64,000 nt of DNA from Corynebacterium frankenforstense DSM 45800 (lineage in GTDB: Bacteria > Actinomycetota > Actinomycetes > Mycobacteriales > Mycobacteriaceae): contig NZ_CP009247.1 of assembly GCF_001941485.1 (NCBI RefSeq), positions 1,984,001 to 2,048,000 on the forward strand. Direction: 5' to 3'. Both the position numbers and the translations under genes were made by a program. A model generated the notes under the pieces. The model did no database searches, was not told the DNA's origin, and saw only the letters and a list, made by a program, of their open reading frames with translations. Within the stretch, counting starts at the first letter, position 1. Each line of letters starts with the position of its first letter. Positions 36,014 to 44,893 of the stretch are shown one piece after another.

Positions 36014-37367
36014 CGGCCCGGCGGCGCCGGGTCAGGAGCGCGAAGACGACCCACCCGTAGCAAACCACCACCCACAGGGGGCCGGCGGCCACGGTGGCCA
36101 GGGGCAGCTCGGCCAGTGCGACGGCGACGCGGTGAATCCACCAGGTGCACGGTTCCAGCAGGAGGAGGGGGACGGCCTCGAGGCCACCGGGCAGGACGGC
36201 GAGTCCCGCGGCGATAAGCCCGAGGACGGTCACGGGGGCCACGGCGGGTGCGACGAGCACGTTGGCGGCCACGGAGACCAGCGAGACCCGGCCGGCCATG
36301 CCCGCGATCAGGGGCATGGTCACCACGTCGGCGGCCAGGGCCACGCACGCGGCACGGGCGAGGGCGTCGGGGAGCCAGGGGCGCGCCAGCGCCCGGTAGA
36401 GCGCCGGGAAGACGGCGACGATGCCCGCGGTGGCGGCCGCCGAGAGCGCGAAGCCCCACTGCGCGGCCAGCCCGGGGTCGACGAGCAGCAGCACGAGGAC
36501 GGCCAGGCAGAGCCCGTGGGCGGGCTCCAGGCGCGCGGAGCCGATCACGGCGAGCAGGCCCACCGAGCCGGTCACCGCGGCGCGCAGGACGGACGGTTCG
36601 GTGCCGACGAGGGCGACGAAGACGACGAGCGCGGCGAAGGCGGCGCCGACCTGCACGCGCGGGCCCAGACCGAGCAGCCGCACGATGAGGAAGGCCGCGG
36701 CGGTCACGACGGTGACGTTGGCCCCGGAGACCGCGGTGAGGTGCGTCAGGCCGGTGTCGATGTAGGCCTGCTCCTCGGCCGGGGCCATCAGCGAGGTGTC
36801 GCCGAGGACCATGCCGGGCACCAGCCCGCGCGAGGACTCCCCCACGTGGTCCTCAGCGGCCTGTCGCAGCGCCGCGCGGACCCCGGCGACCCAGCCGGCG
36901 TGGCCGGTGGGCTCGCCGGTCTCGAGGGAGCCTGCGGTGCCGGTGTAGCCGGCCAGGCCGGGCGACTCGTCGGCCCGCCAGCGCACGTCCGCGGTGACCG
37001 GGGTGCCCGCGGGCAGGTGGGGAAGCTCCTCGTCGCGCAGGAAGACCGGCAGCGGGGCGGGGCGGTCGGGCACCTGCACGCGCAGCAGCCAGAGCCCGGG
37101 GTCGAGCCGGCGGGCCGGGGCGGCCAGGGTGCCGGTGATCTCGGCCGACGGGCGCACCGCGACGCGCGCCGCGCTCACGGCGGTGACCACGGTCTGGGCG
37201 GCGCCGGCCGCGGCCATGAGAATCGCCTGCCCCGGCGCGCGCAGGTACCACGCGGCACCGGCGGCCAGGGCGGTCACAAGGAGCGCGGGCCACCAGGTGC
37301 CCAGGAGGATGACGAGGGCGACCGCCCAGGCCAGGAGGGCCGCCGGGGCCAGGCGCAGCTCGCTCAC
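35976..37367 (-). CDS. comEC: ComEC/Rec2-type DNA uptake channel, no metallo-hydrolase domain
   Basis: 463 residues. The competence-protein membrane domain is clear: GLTHLTAVSGANVTVVTAAAF, PSVLRAAVTGSVGLLAVIG and QWGFALSAAATAGIV, plus an N-terminal OB-like region. It would conduct single-stranded DNA into the cytosol. The C-terminal metallo-beta-lactamase domain of longer homologues (total about 750 residues) is absent. It overlaps the comEA stop by four bases (ATGA). Confidence 0.93.
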   Translation of the reverse strand: MSELRLAPAALLAWAVALVILLGTWWPALLVTALAAGAAWYLRAPGQAILMAAAGAAQTVVTAVSAARVAVRPSAEITGTLAAPARRLDPGLWLLRVQVPDRPAPLPVFLRDEELPHLPAGTPVTADVRWRADESPGLAGYTGTAGSLETGEPTGHAGWVAGVRAALRQAAEDHVGESSRGLVPGMVLGDTSLMAPAEEQAYIDTGLTHLTAVSGANVTVVTAAAFLIVRLLGLGPRVQVGAAFAALVVFVALVGTEPSVLRAAVTGSVGLLAVIGSARLEPAHGLCLAVLVLLLVDPGLAAQWGFALSAAATAGIVAVFPALYRALARPWLPDALARAACVALAADVVTMPLIAGMAGRVSLVSVAANVLVAPAVAPVTVLGLIAAGLAVLPGGLEAVPLLLLEPCTWWIHRVAVALAELPLATVAAGPLWVVVCYGWVVFALLTRRRRAVSAASPRRTARA

Positions 37368-38074
37368 AGCGTGACCTGGTCGCGCAGCGCCTCGAGCTTG
37401 GCCGGGCCGATGCCGCGGACCTCGGTGAGCTGGTCGATAGAGGTGAATCCGCCGATGGACTCGCGGTGCTCGACGATGGCGGCGGCGGTGACCTCGCCGA
37501 TGCCCTGGAGGGTGGTCAGCTCGGCGGCGTCGGCGGAGTTGAGCGAGACGGCACCTCCGCCACCTGAGCCGCCGCCACCGGGCGCGGGCGCGGGCGCCGG
37601 CGCCGGTTCCGGGACCGGCTCGCCCGGGGCGGGGACGACGAGCTGCTCGCCGTCGGTGAGGCGCTGCGCGAGGTTCACCGCGCGCGGGTCGACCCCCTCG
37701 AGCGCGCCGGCGGCCTCGAGGGCGTCGGCCGCACGTGAACCCGGCGGCAGGGTGACGAGTCCCGGGTGGGCGACGTGGCCGACGACGGAGACCACCAGGT
37801 CACCGCTCCCCTCGCTCCCGGCGTCGCCGGGAGCGGCCGTGGCGGAGAGGGGTGGGACGGGCACACCGGAGGCGGGCGCGGCGTCGGAAATCTCTTTCTC
37901 GGGGCCGGAGGAGACGATCAACCAGACGACGACGGCTACGGCGAGGACGGCGGCGACGAGTGCGCCCTGGCGGGCGGTGACGCGCAGGCGCGGCGCCGGG
38001 TAGGCGACGCGCATCAGGTCTTCCTCGCCGGTGGGCCGGGCCAGCTCGCCGAGGAGGTCTGCGACGGACTTCAT
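37364..38074 (-). CDS. comEA: ComEA-type DNA-binding protein
   Basis: 236 residues. One membrane anchor (about residues 38-56), a SLBB-like segment (VSVVGHVAHPGLVTLPPGSRAADALEAAG), a Pro/Gly linker, and a C-terminal helix-hairpin-helix pair (LNSADAAELTTLQGIGEVTAAAIVEHR, then GIGPAKLEALRDQV) that binds incoming double-stranded DNA outside the membrane. ATG 38074 lies seven bases after a TAGCGT hexamer, so it is probably leaderless. It is coupled to comEC. Confidence 0.94.
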   Translation of the reverse strand: MKSVADLLGELARPTGEEDLMRVAYPAPRLRVTARQGALVAAVLAVAVVVWLIVSSGPEKEISDAAPASGVPVPPLSATAAPGDAGSEGSGDLVVSVVGHVAHPGLVTLPPGSRAADALEAAGALEGVDPRAVNLAQRLTDGEQLVVPAPGEPVPEPAPAPAPAPGGGGSGGGGAVSLNSADAAELTTLQGIGEVTAAAIVEHRESIGGFTSIDQLTEVRGIGPAKLEALRDQVTL

Positions 38075-38081
38075 GGCCGTG

Positions 38082-38087
38082 ACGCTA
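38082..38087 (-). promoter_or_regulatory. -10 hexamer of comEA, leaderless
   Basis: TAGCGT on the minus strand, seven bases before ATG 38074. Confidence 0.45.
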
Positions 38088-38127
38088 GGCGGCCGGACGG
38101 TCACGCGGCGTGCGGGAGAAGGGCGGT

Positions 38128-38152
38128 TGTGGATGGTTCGGGGCCATCCACA
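38128..38152 (-). terminator. Hairpin after degV
   Basis: TGTGGATGG, a seven-base loop, CCATCCACA: a perfect 9-bp stem three bases beyond the degV stop. There is no T-run; termination or RNA-end stabilisation is inferred. Confidence 0.5.
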
Positions 38153-38155
38153 GGC

Positions 38156-38965
38156 TCACAGGCCGAGGTCGAGATCCCTCAGGTGGTTGGAGTAGACGAC
38201 GCTGACGCCCAGCGAGCCGGGGCCGGCGTGCACGGCGAGGACGTCGCTGAGCTCGACCATCATCACCGTGGAGCCCTCGGGGAGGACCTCCTCGAGCATC
38301 TCGGAGAGGCGACGGCCGGACTCGCGGGCCTCGTTCTCCTGGATGGCGACGAAGACGGGCTCGCCCTCGGCGCCCTCGAGGACGAGCTCGACGAGCCGGC
38401 TGAAGGCCTTGGTCTGGGTGCGCGTCTTGGCGGCCAGCTCGATCTTGCCGTCCTCGATGCGCATGATCGGCTTGCTGGCCAGCGCCGTGGAGAGCACCGC
38501 CGTGGCCGTCGAGATGCGGCCCGAGCGGCGCAGCTCGTCGAGGCGGTGCAGGTAGACCCACGTCGCCGAGCGCTCGAGGATGTCGACGGCCAGCGCGTAG
38601 CACTCGTCGAGACCCGCGCCGTCCTGGGCCAGGCGGGCGGCGGCCATCGCCGCCGCACCGACGGCCATGCCGACCGCGCCGGTGTCGACCACGCGCACCG
38701 CGTCGTCGAAGATGGCCGCGGCGGCCACCGCCGAGGACCACGTGGAGCTGAGCTCCTTGGACAGGTGCAGGGCCACCACGCCGTCGTCGCCGCCGCGCTC
38801 GAGCTGGCGGGCGTAGGCCGCGCACAGCTCCAGCGAGGACAGCCCGGCCGTGGAGGCACCCTCGTCGGTGCTCATCACGTGCAGGTCGATGACGGTGATG
38901 CCGAGCTCCTCGGCCACGCCCGGGGGCAGTCCGGCCGAGGAGTCGGTGACGATGCGCACGCTCAC
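38156..38965 (-). CDS. DegV family fatty-acid-binding protein
   Basis: 269 residues. VRIVTDSSAGLPPGVAEELGITVIDLHV at the start and the LDELRRSGRIST segment are DegV signatures. These proteins bind a fatty acid and, in firmicutes, present it to fatty acid kinase (FakB role). The start is the GTG overlapping the gpgP stop (GTGA). It belongs to the nadD-rsfS-gpgP-degV run, the same order as in mycobacteria. Confidence 0.92.
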   Translation of the reverse strand: MSVRIVTDSSAGLPPGVAEELGITVIDLHVMSTDEGASTAGLSSLELCAAYARQLERGGDDGVVALHLSKELSSTWSSAVAAAAIFDDAVRVVDTGAVGMAVGAAAMAAARLAQDGAGLDECYALAVDILERSATWVYLHRLDELRRSGRISTATAVLSTALASKPIMRIEDGKIELAAKTRTQTKAFSRLVELVLEGAEGEPVFVAIQENEARESGRRLSEMLEEVLPEGSTVMMVELSDVLAVHAGPGSLGVSVVYSNHLRDLDLGL

Positions 38966-39678
38966 CGGGCGCTCCCCTCCCCCATGTCGGCGTTGCCCTC
39001 GACCGCGCCGGTGGAGCCCAGGTTCCAGCCGTCGAGGTACCACTGGGCGTCCCCGACGGTCTCCGGGGTGAAGGCGGCGCCGGCGGCGGGCGCCTCCGGG
39101 CGGTAGCGCGGACGGGCGGTCAGCTGCACCCAGCAGCCGTTGCCCAGGCCCGAGAGCAGCGGGTACTGGTCCACCGCGAAGCCCAGCAGGTCGGAGGTCA
39201 GCGCGGAGATCGCGCCGCCGTGGGCGACGACGAGCAACGCGGCGTCCTCCCACTCCGGCCAGGCGGCCATCTCCTCGTCGATGACGGGGCGGGCGCGGCG
39301 GGCGACGTCGAGGCGGGACTCGCCGCCGGGCGGGGCCCAGGAGGCGTCGTGGCGCCAGTGGGCGCGCGCACCCGGCAGCTCGGCGTCGACCTCGGCGCCG
39401 GTGCGGCCCTGCCACTCGCCCAGGTGGGTCTCGCGCAGGCGGGCGTCGCGGCGCACCTCGAGGCCGAGGACCTCGCCGATCGCCTCGGCGGTGGTGGCCG
39501 CGCGCTCCAGGTCGGAGGAGAGGATCCTCCTGATGCCCGCGCCGCGGAGCAGCCCGGCGGCCCGGCGCGCCTGTGCGCGGCCGGTCTCGGAGAGCTCGGT
39601 GTCGATGTGGCCCTGCATCCGCCGGGTCGCGTTGTAGGTGGTCTGCCCGTGGCGGACCATGATCAGTCGCCTGCCCAT
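38962..39678 (-). CDS. gpgP: Histidine phosphatase, probable glucosyl-3-phosphoglycerate phosphatase
   Basis: 238 residues. The histidine phosphatase motif LIMVRHGQTTYN carries the phospho-accepting His, with a second catalytic His in VVAHGGAISAL. Position between rsfS and degV matches mycobacterial GpgP (Rv2419c), which makes glucosylglycerate for methylglucose lipopolysaccharide. That specific function is inferred from synteny; a phosphoglycerate-mutase-like phosphatase is the safe call. ATG 39678 has GGAAG upstream. Confidence 0.85.
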   Translation of the reverse strand: MGRRLIMVRHGQTTYNATRRMQGHIDTELSETGRAQARRAAGLLRGAGIRRILSSDLERAATTAEAIGEVLGLEVRRDARLRETHLGEWQGRTGAEVDAELPGARAHWRHDASWAPPGGESRLDVARRARPVIDEEMAAWPEWEDAALLVVAHGGAISALTSDLLGFAVDQYPLLSGLGNGCWVQLTARPRYRPEAPAAGAAFTPETVGDAQWYLDGWNLGSTGAVEGNADMGEGSAR

Positions 39679-39691
39679 GGAAGGCTTCCGG

Positions 39692-40156
39692 CTAGAAGCC
39701 CACGCCGGGGGCCTCGGCGGCCAGCGGCAGGTCCTCGACGGACTCGGCGTCCTTCGGGTCGACCTCGTCGGCCCAGCGGCCGGGGCGCTCGGGCGGCTCG
39801 AGGCCCTCGACCTCGATGAGCGGGCAGTCGCGGTACAGGCGGTCCAGGCCGTAGAACTCACGCTCCGCGGTGCGCTGGACGTGCACGACGACTCCGCCGT
39901 AGTCGAGGAGGACCCAGAGATACTCGCGGTTTCCCTCGCGGCGCAGCGGCTCGGCGCCGGCCTCGGACATCGCGTCCTCGACGGCGTCGACGATCGCGCG
40001 CACCTGCGGCTCGCTGCCGGCGGAGGCGATCACGAAGGCGTCGCTGATTGCCAGGACGTCGGAGACGTCGATGACGGCGGTGTTCTCAGCCTGCTTGTCG
40101 TCGGCGGCCAGGGCCGCCACGGACGCGAGGCGACGGGATTCCTCGGAGACAGTCAC
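39692..40156 (-). CDS. rsfS: Ribosome silencing factor
   Basis: 154 residues. The core NTAVIDVSDVLAISDAFVIASAGSEPQVRAIVDAVED and the later YLWVLLDYGGVVVHVQRTAEREFYGLDRLY are diagnostic for RsfS, which binds L14 and blocks subunit joining under starvation. An acidic C-terminal tail of about 40 residues is extra relative to E. coli. GTG 40156 has AGAGGAA upstream. It lies 52 bases after nadD on the same strand. Confidence 0.95.
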   Translation of the reverse strand: MTVSEESRRLASVAALAADDKQAENTAVIDVSDVLAISDAFVIASAGSEPQVRAIVDAVEDAMSEAGAEPLRREGNREYLWVLLDYGGVVVHVQRTAEREFYGLDRLYRDCPLIEVEGLEPPERPGRWADEVDPKDAESVEDLPLAAEAPGVGF

Positions 40157-40208
40157 TCAGTTCCTCTTGTCTAGGGATAGGGTTGTTCACCCCGATCTTT
40201 GCACGTCG

Positions 40209-40865
40209 TCACTGACGCCGCGAATGCGGGCTGGTCAGACGGTCCTCGCCGGCGGTCGAATAGAGCCGGCGCTTGGCGATGTACTGCACCACCCCGTCCG
40301 GCACCAGGTACCAGACCGGGGCGCCGGCGGCGGCGCGCTCGCGGCAGTCGGTCGAGGAGATCGCCAGGGCCGGCACGTCCACCAGGGAGACGTGCTCGCG
40401 GTGCACCTCGGGCACGACGGCCTCGTCGAGCTCGTAGCCGGGTCGGGTGACCCCGATGAAGTGGGCGAGGTCGAGCATGCTCTCCCAGTCGTGCCAGGTG
40501 ACGATCGAGCGCATGGCGTCGGCGCCGGTGATGAAGAAGAGCTCGGCGTCCGGGAACTGCGCGCGCAGGTCCGTCAGGGTGTCCACGGTGTAGGTGGGCC
40601 CGCCGCGGTCGATGTCGACGCGGCTGACGGAGAACCGCGGGTTCGAGGCGGTGGCGATGACCGTCATCAGGTAGCGGTCCTCGGCGTCAGAGACCTTCTT
40701 GTCCGCCTTCTGCCACGGGTTGCCCGTGGGCACGAAGATGACCTTGTCCAGCGCGAAGCGGTGGGCGACCTCGCTGGCGGCGACGAGGTGACCGTGGTGG
40801 ATCGGGTCGAAGGTGCCGCCCATGATGCCGACACGCTGGCGCGGTGCGCCGTTCGGGCTAGTCAT
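40209..40865 (-). CDS. nadD: Nicotinate-nucleotide adenylyltransferase
   Basis: 218 residues. It adenylates nicotinate mononucleotide in NAD synthesis. The nucleotidyltransferase motif [18 protein letters not shown] (HxGH), [10 protein letters not shown] and the [13 protein letters not shown] motif are present. ATG 40865 lies eight bases after TATAGT, implying a leaderless transcript. Confidence 0.97.
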   Translation of the reverse strand: MTSPNGAPRQRVGIMGGTFDPIHHGHLVAASEVAHRFALDKVIFVPTGNPWQKADKKVSDAEDRYLMTVIATASNPRFSVSRVDIDRGGPTYTVDTLTDLRAQFPDAELFFITGADAMRSIVTWHDWESMLDLAHFIGVTRPGYELDEAVVPEVHREHVSLVDVPALAISSTDCRERAAAGAPVWYLVPDGVVQYIAKRRLYSTAGEDRLTSPHSRRQ

Positions 40866-40873
40866 GGGACGGA

Positions 40874-40879
40874 ACTATA
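40874..40879 (-). promoter_or_regulatory. -10 hexamer of nadD, leaderless
   Basis: TATAGT on the minus strand, eight bases before ATG 40865; it lies inside the 3' end of the upstream cutinase-like gene. Confidence 0.5.
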
Positions 40880-41693
40880 CGTCTCCGTCCACCATGCGTG
40901 CCAGGGCGTCGGCGACCTCGGCCTCGCGCGGGGCGTGCTCCGGGCGGCCCGTGAAGTAGGTGTCGTGCGGGCCGCCGCCGTCGCCCAGGGCGAGCGCGGC
41001 GGCCTCCGGGGAGAAGTCGCAGCTGAAGTCCTTGGGCAGGCAGTACTCCACGCGCTCGACCTCGCCGGCGGGCACGCGCGGGATGCCCATGAGCTCCGGC
41101 AGGCCGGGCAGCGCGCCGTGGGGCGCGTGCGGGTCGCCGAGGTAGATCACCCCGCGCAGCCGGCCCTGCGCGTGCAGCCGGGTCTCCAGGCCGGTGAGCA
41201 CCGTCGCGCCCTGCGAGTAGCCGAGCAGCACGTAGTCGGGCCGGCAGCCGGTCTCGGCCTCGTGGCGCTCGAGGTGGCCGGGCAGCGCCTCGATCGTCGC
41301 GCGCGGGTCGGAGGCGTGGACCTGGCCGAGCTCCGGGATGACCTCGAGGGCGCGCCGTGCCGTGTCGGCGGGGCTGAGCCGCTCGCCTTCCTCGGCGAGC
41401 TGCGGCAGGCCGAGGGTGCCCGGGTAGACCTCGCGGTCGAGCGCGATGAGCTCGGCGCGCGCGTTGAGGCCCGGGTGGCGGGCCTCGGCGAGGTCGAGGA
41501 GCCCGCGCAGAGTCTTGCCCTCGTCCCCGAAGCCGGGGTCGTCCTGGTCCGTGCCTCGGGCGGCGATGACGGCGACGTCCCGGCAGGTCTCCGGGGCGGG
41601 CACGGCGGCGTCGGCCACGGGAGCGACGGTCCCGGCGAGGACCAGCGCGCCGGCGGCGAGGGCGGCTCTTCTGGCGGTGGCGGCGAGGCTCAT
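40875..41693 (-). CDS. Secreted cutinase-family serine esterase
   Basis: 272 residues. A signal peptide (about 1-30, ending ADAAVPA) is followed by a cutinase-type alpha/beta-hydrolase domain: CRDVAVIAARGTDQ with C37 near the start, the nucleophile S160 in LLGYSQGATVL, and C150 as the probable disulfide partner. Mycolata cutinases hydrolyse lipids or mycolyl-type esters in the envelope; the substrate is not known here. It starts four bases after proA, so the two are probably co-transcribed, with no metabolic link that I can see. Confidence 0.85.
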   Translation of the reverse strand: MSLAATARRAALAAGALVLAGTVAPVADAAVPAPETCRDVAVIAARGTDQDDPGFGDEGKTLRGLLDLAEARHPGLNARAELIALDREVYPGTLGLPQLAEEGERLSPADTARRALEVIPELGQVHASDPRATIEALPGHLERHEAETGCRPDYVLLGYSQGATVLTGLETRLHAQGRLRGVIYLGDPHAPHGALPGLPELMGIPRVPAGEVERVEYCLPKDFSCDFSPEAAALALGDGGGPHDTYFTGRPEHAPREAEVADALARMVDGDV

Positions 41694-41697
41694 GAGA

Positions 41698-42999
41698 TCA
41701 GGGCCGGGTCTGGCCGTCCCCCTCGAGGATCCACTTGGTGCTGGTCAACTCCGGCAGGGCCATCGGCCCGCGGGCGTGCAGCTTCTGGGTGGAGATGCCG
41801 ATCTCGGCGCCCATGTCGTACTGCTCGCCGTCGGTGAAGGCCGTCGAGGCGTTGACCATGACGGCCGCGGCGTCGACCTCGGCGGTGAAGCGCTCGCAGA
41901 CCCGGCGCGACTCGGCGCAGACGGCCTCGGTGTGCCCGGTGGTCCAGCGCGCGATGTGCGCGATGGCCCCGTCCACGCCGTCGACGACGGCGCAAGCGAT
42001 GTCCATCGACAGGTACTCCTCGCCCCAGTCGTGCTCGTCGGCGGCGACGACGTCGCGGGCGCCGAAGGCGGCCAGCTCGTCGACGTCGCCGTGCACGGTG
42101 ACCCCCGCCTCCTGGAGGGCGCGCACCACGGCGAGCCGCGCGGCGTCGTCAAGCGCGGAGTCGAGCAGGACGGTCTCGGTGGCGTTGCACACCGACGGCC
42201 GGCGCGTCTTGCCGTTGAGGACGATCGCGATGGCCTGCTCGAGGTCGGCCGAGGCGTCGATGTAGACGTGGCAGTTGCCGGTGCCGGTCTCGATGGCGGG
42301 CACCGTGGCACCCAGGACGACGGTCTCGATGAGCTTCGCGCCGCCGCGCGGGATGACGACGTCGACGAGCCCGCGGGCGGTGATCAGGTCGCGCACGGAA
42401 CCGTGGGACTCGCACGGCAGCAGGTGGACGGCCTCGCGCGGCAGGCCGGAGGCCTCGAGGGCGTCGCGCAGCACCGCGACCAGGGCCTCGTTGGAGCGCC
42501 GGGCCGAGCGCGAGCCGCGCAGGAGCGCGACGTTGCCGGCCTTGAGGGCGAGCCCGAAGGCGTCGACGGTGACGTTGGGGCGGGCCTCGTAGACCATGCC
42601 CATCACGCCGAGCGGGACGCGCACGCGGCGCATGCGGATGCCGTTGCCCATCACGTGGCCGCCGAGGACCTCGCCGACGGGGTCGGTCAGCGCGGCGACC
42701 TGGCGCAGGCCGGCGGCCATGCCGGCCACGCGCGCGGCGTCGAGGCTCAGGCGGTCGATGAGCGACCCGCTCATCCCGGCGGCGCGACCGGCCTCGACGT
42801 CGGCGCCGTTGGCGGCGAGCACCTCGTCGGTGCGCGCCTCGAGCGCGTCGGCGGCGGCGTGCAGCGCGGCGTTCTTCCGGTCGCTGCTCAGCCGGGCGAT
42901 CGCGGGGGCGACGGCGCGCGCGGCGCGGGCGGCGGCGAGCACCTCCCCGCGTTCGCGGCGGCGCTCGGGGGTCTCGTCGTGGGTCTCGTCGGCGGTCAT
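41698..42999 (-). CDS. proA: Glutamate-5-semialdehyde dehydrogenase (gamma-glutamyl phosphate reductase)
   Basis: 433 residues. The second step of proline synthesis: NADPH reduction of gamma-glutamyl phosphate. [27 protein letters not shown] and the catalytic cysteine in [15 protein letters not shown] are typical. ATG 42999 lies eight bases after TACACT, so it is leaderless and has its own promoter. It is the last of the proB, dehydrogenase, dehydrogenase, proA run. One exact copy of GCGGCGTCGTCAA (42140-42152) lies inside the gene. Confidence 0.97.
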   Translation of the reverse strand: MTADETHDETPERRRERGEVLAAARAARAVAPAIARLSSDRKNAALHAAADALEARTDEVLAANGADVEAGRAAGMSGSLIDRLSLDAARVAGMAAGLRQVAALTDPVGEVLGGHVMGNGIRMRRVRVPLGVMGMVYEARPNVTVDAFGLALKAGNVALLRGSRSARRSNEALVAVLRDALEASGLPREAVHLLPCESHGSVRDLITARGLVDVVIPRGGAKLIETVVLGATVPAIETGTGNCHVYIDASADLEQAIAIVLNGKTRRPSVCNATETVLLDSALDDAARLAVVRALQEAGVTVHGDVDELAAFGARDVVAADEHDWGEEYLSMDIACAVVDGVDGAIAHIARWTTGHTEAVCAESRRVCERFTAEVDAAAVMVNASTAFTDGEQYDMGAEIGISTQKLHARGPMALPELTSTKWILEGDGQTRP

Positions 43000-43007
43000 G
43001 GCCCACG

Positions 43008-43013
43008 AGTGTA
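43008..43013 (-). promoter_or_regulatory. -10 hexamer of proA, leaderless
   Basis: TACACT on the minus strand, eight bases before ATG 42999. Confidence 0.45.
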
Positions 43014-43035
43014 GTGCGCCCGGCGGGCCCGGGGG

Positions 43036-43950
43036 TCAGTACTGGGCGGCGACGTCGACCTCGGTGGGCATGCGCTCGCCGGCCTCGAAGGCGGCGATGT
43101 TCTCGAGGGTGCGCGGGCCGGTGACCCGGTGCATGTTGGGCAGCGTGTTCGCGCTGTGCGGGGTGATCAACACGTTGTCCATCGCCCACAGCGGGTGGTC
43201 CTCGGGCAGCGGCTCCGGGTCGGTGACGTCCAGGCCCGCCCCGCCCAGGTGGCCGGAGGCGAGGGCCGCGACCAGCGCGTCGGTGTCGACGGTGCCGCCG
43301 CGGCCGGTGTTGACCACGATGCAGCCGGCCTTCAGCGCGGCGAGCAGGTCGGCGTCGACGACGCCGCGGGTGGCGTCCGTCAGCGGCAGCAGGTTGACCA
43401 GCACGTCGACGCGGCCCCAGGCCCCGGCGGCGTCGGCGAGCGCCACCGTCTCGTGGGCGCCGGGCACGTCGCGCCCGGAGGTGTTGACCGCGATGACGTG
43501 GACGTGGAAGGGCGCGAGCATCTCGATGAGGCGCTCGCCGATGCCACCGGCGCCGAGGATGACCACGGTCATCTCGTGGAAGAGGTAGCGGGAGCGGGCC
43601 TGGATGGTCGGCACGACGTCGAAGGAGCCGGCCCGGGTGGCCAGCTTGTGCTCGTGCAGGACGCCGAGCAGCAGGCCCAGGGTCGACTCGGCGACGCTGT
43701 CGGCGTACCAGCCGGCCGCGTTCGCCCAGCGCACCTTCGGGTCGAGCTGGCCGTTGCGGACCAGCGCGTCGAGGCCCGCGAAGGCGGTCTGGACGAACCT
43801 GATGTTGTCGGGCAGCTCCGGGAAGGCGTCCCAGTAGCCGGTGTAGAGCAGGAAGTCGGCCTTCTCGAGGTCCTCGACGCGCTCGTGACCGGCGGCGGCG
43901 AGGTCGGCCTCGGTCTCCTCCCAGGGCTCGGGCAGCATGACGTATCTCAT
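43036..43950 (-). CDS. D-isomer-specific 2-hydroxyacid dehydrogenase, copy A
   Basis: 304 residues. NAD-binding VVILGAGGIGERLIEML, catalytic Arg in VNTGRGGTVDTDALVAAL, catalytic Glu in LDVTDPEPLPEDHPLW and catalytic His in ITPHSANT are all present. The first 100 residues are the divergent substrate domain. It occupies the place of the unknown dehydrogenase gene (unkdh) described between proB and proA in C. glutamicum. It follows its paralogue by five bases on the same strand. The substrate is unknown. Confidence 0.9.
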   Translation of the reverse strand: MRYVMLPEPWEETEADLAAAGHERVEDLEKADFLLYTGYWDAFPELPDNIRFVQTAFAGLDALVRNGQLDPKVRWANAAGWYADSVAESTLGLLLGVLHEHKLATRAGSFDVVPTIQARSRYLFHEMTVVILGAGGIGERLIEMLAPFHVHVIAVNTSGRDVPGAHETVALADAAGAWGRVDVLVNLLPLTDATRGVVDADLLAALKAGCIVVNTGRGGTVDTDALVAALASGHLGGAGLDVTDPEPLPEDHPLWAMDNVLITPHSANTLPNMHRVTGPRTLENIAAFEAGERMPTEVDVAAQY

Positions 43951-43955
43951 GGCTC

Positions 43956-44879
43956 TCAGTATCCCGCCTCGACGTCGACCTCGGTCGGCATGGTCTCCCC
44001 GTTCGCGAAGGCGGCGGCGTTGGCCACGATCTGCGGGCCGATCAGGTGGCGCGCCACGCGGTCGGTGGCGGCGATGTGCGGGGAGATGGTGCAGTTGGGC
44101 AGCGGCCACAGCGGGTGGCCGTCGGGCAGCGGCTCCGGGTCGGTGACCTCGAGGCCGGCGCCGGCGATCTCGCCGTCGCGCAGGGCGGCCACCAGGGCGT
44201 CGGTGTCCACCAGCGGGCCGCGGCCGACGTTGACCAGCACGGCGGAGTCCTTCATGCGGCGCAGCACCGAGGCGTCGACGAGGCCGCGGGTGGACTCCGT
44301 CAGCGGGGCGGAGAGCACCACGGCGTCGGCACACGACCAGAACTCCGCGTCGGCGTAGGCCTCGGCGGCGGCGAGCGTCTCGTCGGCGCCGGGCACGTCG
44401 CGCCCGGAGTTGTTGACGGCGATGACGCGGCAGCCGAAGGGCTCGAGCATCCCGATCAGCGCCCGGGCGATGCCGCCGGCGCCGACGAGCGCGACGGTGG
44501 GCCCGCGGAAGAGCCAGCCCTGGGCGGCGTCGAGGTCCAGGCGCGCGTCGAAGGAGGCGGCCAGCGCCGCGGCCTTGTGCTGGTGCAGCTGGGAGAGCAG
44601 CAGCGCCAGGGCGGTCTCGGCGACGGGGCGGGCGTAGACGCCGCCGGCGTTGGCCCAGCGCACCGAGCCGTCGATGACGCCGGCGTCGATGAGCTCCTCG
44701 ACCCCGGCGAAGACGTACTGGACGAAGCCGACCGAGTCGGGCAGGCGCGGGAAGCCCTCCGCACCTCCGGACCAGACGAGGAAATCGGCCTCGTCGAGGT
44801 CGCGGGTGTACCCGTGGCCGGCGGCCTCGAGTTCGGCGACGGGTTCGGGCCAGGCGTCGGGCAGCATGGTGAACTTCAT
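43956..44879 (-). CDS. D-isomer-specific 2-hydroxyacid dehydrogenase, copy B
   Basis: 307 residues, a tandem paralogue of the next gene. They share the start (MKFTMLPDAWPE versus MRYVMLPEPWEE) and the end (MPTEVDV). Motifs are VALVGAGGIARALIGML, VNVGRGPLVDTDALVAAL, LEVTDPEPLPDGHPLW and ISPHIAATD. All three catalytic residues are kept, so both copies look active. ATG 44879 lies seven bases after TAGTCT (leaderless). C. glutamicum has one gene here, so this is a lineage duplication or a second copy kept from an older one. Confidence 0.9.
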   Translation of the reverse strand: MKFTMLPDAWPEPVAELEAAGHGYTRDLDEADFLVWSGGAEGFPRLPDSVGFVQYVFAGVEELIDAGVIDGSVRWANAGGVYARPVAETALALLLSQLHQHKAAALAASFDARLDLDAAQGWLFRGPTVALVGAGGIARALIGMLEPFGCRVIAVNNSGRDVPGADETLAAAEAYADAEFWSCADAVVLSAPLTESTRGLVDASVLRRMKDSAVLVNVGRGPLVDTDALVAALRDGEIAGAGLEVTDPEPLPDGHPLWPLPNCTISPHIAATDRVARHLIGPQIVANAAAFANGETMPTEVDVEAGY

Positions 44880-44886
44880 GCCGCCC

Positions 44887-44892
44887 AGACTA
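44887..44892 (-). promoter_or_regulatory. -10 hexamer of dehydrogenase copy B, leaderless
   Basis: TAGTCT on the minus strand, seven bases before ATG 44879; it overlaps the end of proB closely. Confidence 0.4.
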
Positions 44893-44893
44893 A

